Shown here one piece after another: positions 12,001-17,218 of a DNA stretch of 57,561 bases. The position numbers were made by a program, and so were the translations under genes. The DNA comes from Oceanospirillaceae bacterium. GTDB taxonomy: Bacteria; Pseudomonadota; Gammaproteobacteria; Pseudomonadales; Balneatricaceae. The notes under the pieces are model-generated. The model had not been told where the DNA came from and did no database searches. It saw nothing but the letters and a program-made list of their open reading frames with translations. The DNA is taken from contig JABSQZ010000011.1 of the NCBI GenBank assembly GCA_013215505.1, positions 60,537 to 118,097 on the forward strand. Reading direction: 5' to 3'. Numbering within the stretch: the stretch's first letter is position 1; every line of letters begins with the position of its first letter.

Positions 12001-13583
12001 GCTGTGGTCGGTGGGTTGGAAAAATCAGTCTCATCGCCAATGGCTGTTTGATATTCGCCCACTATATCCTGGCGAACATTCTCGGCGATTAGCGACAGCT
12101 GCTCATAGGACACAGCAGTGTCGTCGGCATTATGTTGCCCGTCTACGGACGCTGAATCTTCAAGTACCGCATCCAAGGCTATATTGAAATCACTAACAGC
12201 GTTATTGACCAGCGTTTGCAGTTCAGCATAAGAGCCAACCTCAGTGCCATCAGCATCGGTACCGCGAATTGCGCGCTGTATCTGCGCTAGGTTTTGCTCG
12301 CTGACACTGTCTATACCAAGCACTTGCAGCTGCGCTACGCTAGGTAAGTCCATTGCACCATCCGCCGCCGAAAATACCGCCAATACTGCATTAGCAATTA
12401 ATTGCAGTTTAACTGCGCTGTTAATATGCTCAGGGTACATGAGATCCAAGGCGGTATTGAACAACTGCAGCTGAGCGACGTTAGTCAGCCCAGTAACACC
12501 TAACTGCTGCGGATCGAGCAGCTCCAGTTGGGCATTAGTATTAGCATTTTCCTTGCCATCTGCTGACGCTATGACTTTATTGTAACTGTCGACTATTAAC
12601 TGAATAGCCGCCAATGAAGTGACACTTTCAGCTTTCACAGCCTCAGTATTCAAGACAGAATGAATCATCTCTTGATTAGTGGCATCCATTGCGGTTACCC
12701 CGAGTATTTGAAAATTACTCAATGGCAAATTAATTACGCTGGCATTTCCCGCTTCAGCCGCCGCAGCAATATTTTCAAACGCAGTCCGCGCTTGATCGAT
12801 GATCAACTGCAGATCAGTTACTTCAATCACTGTGTCTTGTTGGCTTAAGATATAGTGTTTTTGCCCCGCTAAGTTCTCGGCTGTCACCCCAGTAACACCC
12901 AGTGCCGCCAGTTCACTCTGATTGGGGCTGCTGGCCATTACCGCTAAGAACTTCTGCCTGAAACTTAGAGTGGTTGATGTCGCTGGGGTATTTCCTGGAC
13001 TTGATGAATCCGAGGAGCTTGTTGAGCCTGAGGAGGAATCTTCGCTGTCAAAAATGCTACTCTCTTTCTCAACAAAAGATTTTTTACCTGGGTATTTCTT
13101 TATTACCGGATCAGCTTCTGCACTTGTTTTATCAGCCGTTGGCAAATCAATCGCTTTTTTTCCAGGGCGTAGAGCACTTCGAGTACCATTGGCTGAATCT
13201 TCCCCACTATCCCGGAATACCAGGTTAGCTCCTGCAAAGCGCCCGGCTGCACTTTTGGGCAAGCTGTTAAAAAAATCTTCATTTAGGATAAGACTGCTAA
13301 GTAACTGCTCGGCGCTTGATGAATCGAAGTTTTTAAAGAAGTCGCTGGTGATTTCTTCCTCATCCCTGAGGATCAAATATTTTGAATCTTTCCAGCCCTC
13401 GCCAATGGATAACTCGACTTCGTAACCATTGCTGAAAACAATTTTCGATATGCCACTCTCTACTCCAACTAAAGTGTCTGATGCTAGAATTTTATCCCCT
13501 ACTAGCAACTCTCTTACATTCCCAGAGACATCAATGATATTTATTTTGCCAACTATATTTAGAACGACACCGAAATTTGCCAT
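3..13583 (-). CDS. giant repetitive LapA-like surface adhesin (3' end outside window)
   Basis: The frame opens at ATG 13583, after AGGG eight bases upstream. Every place I sampled between there and base 3 is in the same frame, giving at least 4,527 codons with no stop seen; the C-terminus (export signal, possible RTX repeats) lies outside the window. Residues 1-70 (MANFGVVLNIVGKINIIDVS, then LLVGDKILASDTLV and a VELSIGEG strand) match the N-terminal retention module of LapA/BpfA-type adhesins, which plugs the outer-membrane TolC-like pore. SAAG at residues 111-114 fits the LapG protease site. A Ser/Asp-rich linker (about residues 174-195) follows, then about four 75-residue repeats, then about fourteen 265-residue units. 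In that family the protein leaves by type I secretion and is held on the cell surface for biofilm formation, controlled by c-di-GMP through LapD/LapG. No lapD, lapG or secretion genes are visible here. Surface adhesin is a confident inference; the ligand is unknown. Confidence 0.88.
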   Translation of the reverse strand, partial: MANFGVVLNIVGKINIIDVSGNVRELLVGDKILASDTLVGVESGISKIVFSNGYEVELSIGEGWKDSKYLILRDEEEITSDFFKNFDSSSAEQLLSSLILNEDFFNSLPKSAAGRFAGANLVFRDSGEDSANGTRSALRPGKKAIDLPTADKTSAEADPVIKKYPGKKSFVEKESSIFDSEDSSSGSTSSSDSSSPGNTPATSTTLSFRQKFLAVMASSPNQSELAALGVTGVTAENLAGQKHYILSQQDTVIEVTDLQLIIDQARTAFENIAAAAEAGNASVINLPLSNFQILGVTAMDATNQEMIHSVLNTEAVKAESVTSLAAIQLIVDSYNKVIASADGKENANTNAQLELLDPQQLGVTGLTNVAQLQLFNTALDLMYPEHINSAVKLQLIANAVLAVFSAADGAMDLPSVAQLQVLGIDSVSEQNLAQIQRAIRGTDADGTEVGSYAELQTLVNNAVSDFNIALDAVLEDSASVDGQHNADDTAVSYEQLSLIAENVRQDIVGEYQTAIGDETDFSNPPTTAQVQNIINIVNAAVDFPFKAILEDSSSAGGASNSDGVKVTVLLLQEVAENVEPALEFLYQMAIADESIFDNPPTELQVQALIDNVNSLANQARTEILEDSASSAGSSNANNTFVSLTQLKNLFENVRDELLVKYQNAIAAEENFTTPPAFAQINTLLTSVNSAADLALQEILEDSSSPAGDSNQNSVAVSLQQLQAVAENINAVLEAQYQKAIAAITSFSNPPSVSQVQQLVETVNTAFTTAVRDITTAAGTDTAASLSVNDYWNAAIPQANIGNLTLINDLLSQQDSSVVGNSYSWITQFVDSYLLIRAVATDSSGHGQLLSVDHYQNIGVAVSADTEVLQLLAQVIESLTAEQVSTLSEIQALSNTVTKIMQQAATGDTNLSAADLSALGVTGVTVDNLSSILTDILATDPGGSDLANLSDLQALITAVQDKALLKIDTYNLVDGSAPALVLVLQDYQNAIIGGVEQADVAMLNAVILLQADNAADSATKISILLSDGKKALLDIATAAGSGDTGNLDAATYEAIGLTEVNLTAINALLKNTEISSEDVDSYTKIVSLVESFVSIQTAADGNRDSASTDLPDTADYTNIGVDFNPQLTKNEVVKLLSDWIDGLNTLQVDELGEIQQLVNHIETLMLAAKGDPGDPSGLEMADLTVFGLTGITANNFVSIGKKIVNSNNDGNQINSIAALQGFINAVNTEAIEDIEEYNNSLNPAENPLTVQHYWDAGFDQVNADNLDLFNAAVFIQDEYGANTAIEIQNVLTKAGDALSAIVVAAVENDAAEGTISVESYEQIGLRTVNGDNLAAINALLNTGTIGATNVNSYAKVKGLIDSYEKIQDAADGDLESEELPSEMDFQNIGIKFTEGLVSEQVASLLSDWIVGLGRTAVASQGQVQALLAKVEIIMQAAALDPNDPSTLTMADLIALELADVNIDNFPSIKASIIASANDGSGINTIANLQGLIALVKSAALEKIKNYDTDADNDAMPDQQDYLDAGVARADLNDLSLVNAAIALQPPNATGTTGGIQTVIDDAIAALEGIQIAAKKNDSSVTDLIDVSTYEKAGIGSLTAENVGQINALLNTDAIDDADLAGYTELADLVSSYLLIQSATNDNPVPIALALSNFEDIGVNFKGGASTAGTALLSELINGLQAAAVQTLAEIQSLVDAVGAVMATAAGGSSVSEAQLQDLGMSDVSSNNLVTIIAQIQATEPDGSMVDTFVELQKIITDIRDAAVLKIETYNNSTGTSAPVPELQDYWDAGITGVRGANLEAVNARILALDEHGAETQGAIQTVVNIENRTYAAALELIVDAATENNFDAGAVDLSVYEAIGIQDLTVNNFGQINDLLFTLNINGTDVASAEQVQQLVTSYLTIQGAVADTTGIATLPVLADYETIGVDVVDDPEVLKLLTQVIDGASPAQVDSQAKIQDLVNTVKAVMSVAAGATSDFSAEDLIALGLTKVTADNLATIKVQIAKTDPDGSDVDTIVELQGLITKVEDDAVGKIEAYNIANDSAPDQALQQQDYWNAGFDIDQVNSANLQLVNAAILSREEHGADSKTKIATVIENAIDSLKTIQEGADNAEATITLIDYQNIGLTKVTEGNFEQLNQLFYQPNVTTDLLVGSYAEIKLLVKSYIMIQTAANGTLGDAPLPERANYTAIGVDVTDSQQILQLLGQAIDHLETEKVETQQQLQNLANIAVQVINTANSDSNLSAEMLSALGLKEVNSGNFPTILAKIAATGDGDDVDSIEELQLLINGLKSAAVARIEAYNKGNGTDPAALELQDYLDAGIGQGANDAQVTADNLAAVNRKILAAGEGEANTVIEIQGLVEAAVGSFTLALKAIKKAAAEDSANPNETHPDSNIDVPDYLNLGIKTVTDENLEAINRLLDTDTIAGEQADSYFEIEAMVTSYLLIQSVAGGNPLNKALPVLADFKAIGVTISDAAAAALLGDIIVGLSGSDVGLQSQLQTLANKTVQIMQLAAGGSSGLSAEDYTDLGFSGVNQGNLITIEAKIAAGNNNGEDVDTVEELQILITKVKTDAIAKINFYSEGTGSNPEALELQDYHNASISTADLPKDSVALANAALLANLAAPADAAAITIVLTLAGTAFDDVVAAANTNKASVNLSVTDYEAMGWDQLSATEINNINTLLDHDDINSVDMGTYQTLQDLITGYTKIYGLAGGGRDTLNNLPVHADYKAIDVTVANDDATIKLLNQCIDGLAESDAFLLNQLRFLAVAAEAVMDQARGDADSLTLLQLTSLGFTGASSANIPSIKDKIAATADANAVDTFTALQDIINGVKTTALNKISAYNSENDPVPDEQDYLDAGIDLAILTDLALVNAVMLQQPSAATAKTDDIATLINQAIAAFARINAWAENGGTEITAADYSAVGVIGVPSVNLQDLNSLLQISPIDVGSYPALADLVKGFVTIQLAADGDRLEGTSIGREHYLAIGIDLAQADLAADIALLSDLINGLSPADVKSLAQIQSLTDAVVAVIDTVAGSKILTVEQLAQIGLTEGVSSANLVTISARIADTAVIDGYGSEVDSIAELKALIVKVGTDAVQRIEAYNVANVANDPNTLPTTQDYWDAGISGVNSGNIKEINGKILELDDEAADSTEEIQGIVDSANSGFDKAMALIKIAANIDTNGDSSQSPVSHETYTDLGLTNLDEHNYFHITNLLYTSSINSDHVNSFDKIKALVDSFVLLQDFADGTALSDLPSRADYLRLGVTLANGTPVLNLLNDVIADFGGDNVDIQAEIKALADTVAKVIGLAKGELPELSATELSGLGLVGVWDKNIETVIEKIKSLDSGSVDEVSELQGIINAVIQAAVNKIDVYNQANDSEAGVPQRQDYWNAKIEKVDTEEDLALANAAVLNQGPTGTGTGDLIQGVIANAWLALEAIQKAADNYDTPITLANYASIGLTKVTDGNLQQINDLLKTTTITREKLDGYTEVKALVEAYVKIQGIADGNEGSELLALRSDYEAIGVNVIVGVQAINLLSDVIDRLETHEVKTQEQIQNLADTVAQIFATAELTVGSSNSNLSAADLIDLGLKGVTEHNLVTVAAKIIAKTTIDEVNSYTELQTLINLVPEEAIAYIERYNNGQESAPELQKYRDAGIVEDQLTDLALINAAIVSQVLGGASNFDLIDSVVRAANNAMDAIKAAATVAAAPNTPLTGSTYEQIGLQSVTEANLSQINALLYSQKIDATHVEDYSEIEFLVESYLLIQALATDGSATAASSAHLLALAIEVADGSAELNLLNDVIANPTTTPALVQTQQQLQDYADYVAKVIATAALIQASDSTLDVEILTALGLTEVNAGNLISILAKIVNTDPDGNQVDSLNELQDLIGEVKSAAIAKIEAYNNNSGTVPELQDYLDASIGQGADNSSVTADNLAAVNRKILAQEPGEANSAQEIQDLVNTADFDFGKAVTDIEKAAEKNSASNQTDGIIVNHYHDLGLTAVTSDHLNALNALLDTDNIIGEKVDTYFKIKTFVESYLLIYAAADEEQGNATELPILEHFQTIGLNITDKEVGRLLGGVIDGLGGSDVASQAQLQALADQVSKIMDLAAGDVEITLISADLTELGFKSVSVGNISTIAERIFNTANDGGAIDTFQKLQDLIKSVEVDAVAKINAYNRGDGSDPAALELQDYLNACIEASMLPSVELANAAILALDDALDLSAADIEQRIVDADTAFKKVKSAASFSMAGNVVELTDYQAMGFTKVVATNYPKLNALLDDNKFAAGYTNLDALVTGYIKIHYMADGTRNTWEELPEHADYLAIGVIVSNDTEVISLLNNVIDGLDDDKAETLTQLTDLAAAVDAVMAIAAGSTVTSLSSDQLTLLGLDGVTATNVAAIKAAIAAATGSGVTTFEELQAVINNSNTAAVDLIEKYNRGNGSTPPALTVEHYENANINKVNADNLQLVNAAILFQDRDGADTKGEIQTVVDDAIAALISIIAAANSPSDSVTDLTFKQLGIEVDGNALKISNLLNTPNV
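700..11230 (-). repeat. about fourteen ~265-residue (~795 bp) protein repeats, possibly grouped in a 6-unit super-repeat
   Basis: A landmark encoding LQDYxxAG recurs at about 1031, 1861, 2648, 3431, 4232, 5023, 5803, 6638, 7421, 8225, 9017, 9821, 10619 and 11207. The spacing is 780-835 bp except for the last interval (588 bp). Within each unit four related motifs of about 66 residues follow one another, of the type LxxLGVTGVTxxNLxxINxxI then a helix ending in LQxLVxxV. Spacings of 830 and 835 bp recur six units apart. Matching stretches near 1440-2100 and 6215-6900 resemble each other more than they resemble neighbouring units. This suggests a block of about 4.78 kb was once duplicated. The copies are diverged, not identical. 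Confidence 0.8.
11300..12210 (-). repeat. four ~75-residue LEDS(S/A)S repeats in the giant adhesin
   Basis: Between the N-terminal linker and the 265-residue units, a different repeat occurs about every 221-226 bp, with its LEDSSS/LEDSAS motif at about 11475, 11703, 11929 and 12150. Each copy reads approximately AENVxxxLxxxYQxAIAxExxFxxPPTxAQVQxLIxxVN then AxxEILEDSSSxAGxSNxN. It is distinct from the downstream repeat class and probably forms a separate stalk segment. Confidence 0.7.
13242..13253 (-). other. candidate LapG-type cleavage motif SAAG in the giant adhesin
   Basis: Codons 111-114 of the giant adhesin read Ser-Ala-Ala-Gly, followed by Arg-Phe. In LapA and BpfA the periplasmic cysteine protease LapG cuts at a TAAG/AAG-type di-alanine site roughly 105-120 residues from the start, just after the retention module. 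Position and sequence both fit. The mini-paralogue upstream has SAAC at the equivalent place. Confidence 0.6.
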
Positions 13584-14122
13584 GAGTGTTTCCCTACCAA
13601 TCCATTGGTGTTTAGCTTTAAATGCTGCTTGTCACTTCGCAAACTCATTGATTAAACCTGGGTTATAAGCTTCAAGCTGATTTCGCCTGACCACCGAAAA
13701 AAATTAATACTCTCGAGGACAGTAACAATAGAGGTTTATCTATTGAGGACTCTATTATTAACTTAAAATGAACAAATGCATCTCAGAACAAATACTGGGG
13801 TAGATTAAAATAAATTTTTTTGGAAACTTCCCTGTTTGCAAAAACAGTCTATTAACCAGTTGATATATTGGTTTTTTTACCTGCTGATAGGAGGATTTAG
13901 CTGATTTTGAGAGAAATTAACCTTCTCAATAAACATTAAAATAAAACTGAGAAACCCATTAGGTAGCTTTGTATATTGGCTTCTAGCTATCCGGGGATAG
14001 CGCTGATTTTTCCTGCATAGCGGCCAGTTAAATAATAAAATTACCGATTTTTCACGCTGCTTACTTTCACTGTTCAAGCGATAACGGGGGGAGATGAAGG
14101 CCGCTGCTGAAACCTGCAGTTT
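13584..14122. other. spacer between the mini-paralogue and the giant adhesin
   Basis: About 540 bp, AT-rich, with no convincing gene. A 66-codon minus-strand frame (13877-14077) has no recognisable motif and no good ribosome-binding site. The adhesin promoter presumably lies here, but I could not assign -35/-10 boxes with confidence. Confidence 0.4.
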
Positions 14123-14779
14123 TTAGCTGACCAACCGCTGTAAATCGTCAAGCTCTCTAATGGAGCCTTTATGCAAATGTATCCTTTGAATGACTTCGGA
14201 TAAGTTTTCAGCGGTTATGCCGCAGATTCCTATTTCAAGTAACTGCTGTGCAGTCGGCAGCGGATTGAAGGATAGAAAACAGTGAAACAATTTTTCAAAA
14301 CTGGACGAGCTGTCAACGGTGTAAAGTGAGCAATTGGCTGCATTAAACGAATTGACGGGATGTACCTGCGATGCTTTGAGGTTATTGACAAGTGCCGAAC
14401 CAGGTGGGGATGACATTTGCGGTTGAGGTTGTGTACAAGCTGCACTGTGCTCAATATCTGCTATTGCAGATAAGTGGCTGAATATAAAACAGTCCAGTAT
14501 ATTCTTTGTACTGCTCTGAGTTGTTATATCCGAAGATGTCTGCTTTTGTGCACTGAGTAGGTCTGTTAAGTCTTGTGCACTCGCTTTAAAGGACTCCCCC
14601 GGACTAAGGGATATTATTAGCCCATTTTCCAAGCCAATATTGACCTGGTTTGCAGAGGTCACTACTAAAACATCTTCTGCATTAACCCTGCTACCTACCT
14701 GCAACTGAAGCATTTGCTGAGATGAGTCAATAATTTTTACTTCTCCGGTAAAATATATAACTTTCGCTGAGATAGCCAT
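14123..14779 (-). CDS. short retention-module protein, mini-paralogue of the giant adhesin
   Basis: I choose ATG 14779 because AAAGG lies six bases upstream and the product then starts MAISAKVIYFTGEVKIID, which lines up with the start of the giant adhesin; an ATG at 14785 is also possible. Product 218 residues. Residues 1-65 form the same beta-rich retention module (GEVKII, LQVGSRVNAEDVLVV, NIGLENGLIISLSPGESF). SAAC occurs at residues 112-115, where the giant protein has SAAG. A Ser/Gln/Pro-rich linker follows, and the C-terminal 40 residues (LLEIGICGITAENLSEVI, then LDDLQRL) are one copy of the adhesin repeat motif, after which TAA ends the frame. It reads in the same direction 540 bp upstream of the giant gene. 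Either it is the surviving 5' end of a second, truncated adhesin gene, or a functional short protein that competes for the same secretion pore. The full-length frame and good ribosome-binding site argue against long decay. Confidence 0.7.
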   Translation of the reverse strand: MAISAKVIYFTGEVKIIDSSQQMLQLQVGSRVNAEDVLVVTSANQVNIGLENGLIISLSPGESFKASAQDLTDLLSAQKQTSSDITTQSSTKNILDCFIFSHLSAIADIEHSAACTQPQPQMSSPPGSALVNNLKASQVHPVNSFNAANCSLYTVDSSSSFEKLFHCFLSFNPLPTAQQLLEIGICGITAENLSEVIQRIHLHKGSIRELDDLQRLVS

Positions 14780-15136
14780 AATCATCCTTTATTGACTGAT
14801 TTAAAAGCGACTGCAAAAAGTTAGTCAATCTGTAAGCATCACTTTGCTGTGATCATTGTTGTTTGATGAGCTATTTTATTGGCACAATCATATTATTTAG
14901 CGATGACAAGCTCTTCTCATTTTATAATTTGAGTCTATGTAATTGAAAAATACTTGCCCGACGTTAACAACAGTCTTATCTGACGCTATTTTGCAATTTC
15001 AGGCTGAAAAGGTCAGATGACTTACAAGACATGCAAATACAGCGACTCTCCAGATAATTTTATGGCATTTGGACTGCGGACAAGATCATAAAGGTCTAAA
15101 AACTGGCGGGGGATTTTGAGTATTGAATAAAGGAAA
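14780..15136. other. upstream region of the mini-paralogue, no gene seen
   Basis: About 360 bp between the cpdB terminator and the mini-paralogue start. AT-rich; it must hold the promoter of the minus-strand adhesin genes if they are not read through from cpdB. No open frame of note on either strand. Confidence 0.4.
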
Positions 15137-15167
15137 AACCACTACCGACGCTAATCGCGGTAGTGGT
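15137..15167 (-). terminator. rho-independent terminator after cpdB
   Basis: On the minus strand ACCACTACCG, a loop of about ten bases, and CGGTAGTGGTT form a stem that runs directly into a T-tract. It lies 78 bp beyond the cpdB stop codon. Its 5' arm merges into the hexamer tandem repeat. Confidence 0.8.
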
Positions 15168-15197
15168 AGTGGTAGTGGTAGTGGTAGTGGTAGTGGT
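15159..15197. repeat. GGTAGT hexanucleotide tandem repeat, 6.5 copies
   Basis: Six perfect copies of GGTAGT plus GGT. The first copy is the plus-strand 3' arm of the cpdB terminator, so the array looks like slippage amplification of one terminator arm. Each added copy gives the opposite arm another partner to pair with. Confidence 0.95.
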
Positions 15198-15244
15198 CAA
15201 AAGCTTATTTGCACTTAGCGACCATAGTGCAATTTAGCATTCGA

Positions 15245-17218
15245 TCAGTTCTGCAAACTCAGCCTGTATTTAGCGAAGCCATCTTTAGCTTCGCCAACGT
15301 AGCTAATCGGCATATCAGCGGTGATAGCAGATCTGGCATTCGGTGAACTCTCGAAAGTCACATTGACATTTTCGATGGCCGAAAATGACCAGTTTTTGTC
15401 TGCGGAAGGGTCAATAGTTTTCAGCGCAAAGATATCATTGGCCAGTACAGTACGGTTTTCATCCGGCGCTGAGATGATGATGTTAGATCCATCCAGTGCC
15501 GGGAAGTTTCCACCACCGCTGGCGCGATAATTATTAGTGGCGACAATAAAGGTCTGATCTTCCTGTACTGCTATTCCCTGATATTGCAAATTAATAATAC
15601 GTCGAGTATCACTGACTTTGCTGCCATCTTTGGCATAGCGAGCCGCTTGCGACAAATCAACTTTAAAACTGACGCCATCGATGATATCAAAATTGTAAGA
15701 GGGGAACTGCGGGTTAAGCAGTGGTTGCTCTTCACTGGTGTTGGCTTTGATGGTGTTAAATGCACCCATAGACATTTCTAACCACTCTCTCACTTGCGCG
15801 CCATTTAACAGTACCGCGCGCAAAGTATTGGGATAGATGTATAAGTCAGCAACGTTTTTCAAAGCAATTTTACCAGCGCTGATGTTGGTGTAGTAATCGG
15901 CACCACCACGCCCGCCCGCTTTAAAAGGTGCACCTGCCGATAAAACCGGGATACCGTCGTACTCTGTACCCTGAATCAGTTTCTCTACATAACGTTTCTG
16001 TGCATTGGTCACTATCTGCACAGAGGGATCATCTTGTACCAGTGAAAAATAGCTATGTATAGGTGCAGTAGTAGTACCTACTCCTTTGTTCATATAGTCA
16101 ATCGTCGCTTGATGCTCCTTGGCAACGACACTGGCAATCACCGGATCGGCTTCTACTAATGGTATTTTTTTACGGCCATCTCTCTTGTAGATAGCCCGTA
16201 ATGATCCCTGGCCATCCAATACTTTCCACTTTCCATCTATAACTTCCAATTGCAGATCGACTAAACCTAAATGCGATCCCCAGAAGCCAGGCATCACTGA
16301 GGGCACACCATTTAATGTGCCCTTGGCAATATCGGCGCCGGCAACTTGTGCATACTTGTCACTGGGAAAAGGTTGGTGAGAATGTCCAAACAAAATCGCG
16401 TCAATGCCGGGAATTTTCGACAGTGCCAAAGTGGAGTTTTCAGCTAACTGTCCGGCGTCTAATTTACCAATACCTGAGTGCGGTATTACCACGACTATGT
16501 CTGCACCTTCACTGCGCATCATAGGAATAAACTTTTTAGCATCTGCCACTATATCGTGAGCTATCAGCTTACCGTCTAAATTGACTTTATCCCACTGGGT
16601 GATTTGCGGGGGAACAAAACCTATAACTCCCACTTTCATTTGCACTTTAGAGCCATCTTCGGCGGTCAGTTCACGCTCTAGAATTTGGTAGGGCGTAAAG
16701 TAATTTTGATCGTTGCTATCATCGCTATCACCGTCGTAGACATACGTATTAGCAGATACGTAGGGGAAGTTAGCACCTGAAATAGCGTTTTTCAAGAACT
16801 CTAAACCGTAGTTGAATTCGTGATTACCTAAATTTGCAGCATCGTAGTTAAGGGTATTCATCGCCTTGAACACTGGATGAATTTGCCCATCTGCCAGCCC
16901 TTGCTCTTTTGCAATGTAATCTCCCAGCGGGTTACCCTGAATTAAGTCACCGTTATCGAAGAGTAGCGAATTTTTTACTTCCGCCCTGGCGGCTTTGATT
17001 AGAGTGGCTGTTTTCGATAAACCTAAAGTGTTACTGGACTTGTCACGGTAATAGTCATAATCCACTATATTTACATGGATATCTGTGGTCTCCATGATCC
17101 GCAACTGCACTTTTGCAGCTTGCGCTGGAATACATATGGCGCTAATCGCTAACGCTAAAATAGATTTTTTTAGCATACTCTGTGGCGTTAAAAAGCTAGA
17201 TCTATTCTTGCTGTTCAT
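15245..17218 (-). CDS. cpdB: 2',3'-cyclic-nucleotide 2'-phosphodiesterase/3'-nucleotidase, periplasmic
   Basis: CpdB-type enzyme that opens 2',3'-cyclic nucleotides and removes 3'-phosphates in the periplasm to salvage nucleosides and phosphate. ATG 17218 has AGGGAG six bases upstream and gives 657 residues, close to the roughly 650 of E. coli CpdB; the frame is also open to 17314. An N-terminal signal peptide ends at IPAQA. Metallophosphoesterase motifs follow in order: ETTDIHVN, LLFDNGDLIQG, NLGNHEFNYG, VIPHSG and FGHSHQPF. The C-terminal half is the 5'-nucleotidase substrate-binding domain (SAGAPFKAGGRGG, ATNNYRASGGGNFPAL). It is a single gene with its own terminator. No pho box was recognised upstream. 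Confidence 0.93.
   Translation of the reverse strand: MNSKNRSSFLTPQSMLKKSILALAISAICIPAQAAKVQLRIMETTDIHVNIVDYDYYRDKSSNTLGLSKTATLIKAARAEVKNSLLFDNGDLIQGNPLGDYIAKEQGLADGQIHPVFKAMNTLNYDAANLGNHEFNYGLEFLKNAISGANFPYVSANTYVYDGDSDDSNDQNYFTPYQILERELTAEDGSKVQMKVGVIGFVPPQITQWDKVNLDGKLIAHDIVADAKKFIPMMRSEGADIVVVIPHSGIGKLDAGQLAENSTLALSKIPGIDAILFGHSHQPFPSDKYAQVAGADIAKGTLNGVPSVMPGFWGSHLGLVDLQLEVIDGKWKVLDGQGSLRAIYKRDGRKKIPLVEADPVIASVVAKEHQATIDYMNKGVGTTTAPIHSYFSLVQDDPSVQIVTNAQKRYVEKLIQGTEYDGIPVLSAGAPFKAGGRGGADYYTNISAGKIALKNVADLYIYPNTLRAVLLNGAQVREWLEMSMGAFNTIKANTSEEQPLLNPQFPSYNFDIIDGVSFKVDLSQAARYAKDGSKVSDTRRIINLQYQGIAVQEDQTFIVATNNYRASGGGNFPALDGSNIIISAPDENRTVLANDIFALKTIDPSADKNWSFSAIENVNVTFESSPNARSAITADMPISYVGEAKDGFAKYRLSLQN

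Noticed and set aside
25-13668. Many 60-167 codon frames on the plus strand and in other minus frames across the first 13.6 kb
   Set aside because: They lie antisense to, or out of phase with, the giant repetitive adhesin, and their Ala/Ser/Leu-rich composition follows from its repeats.
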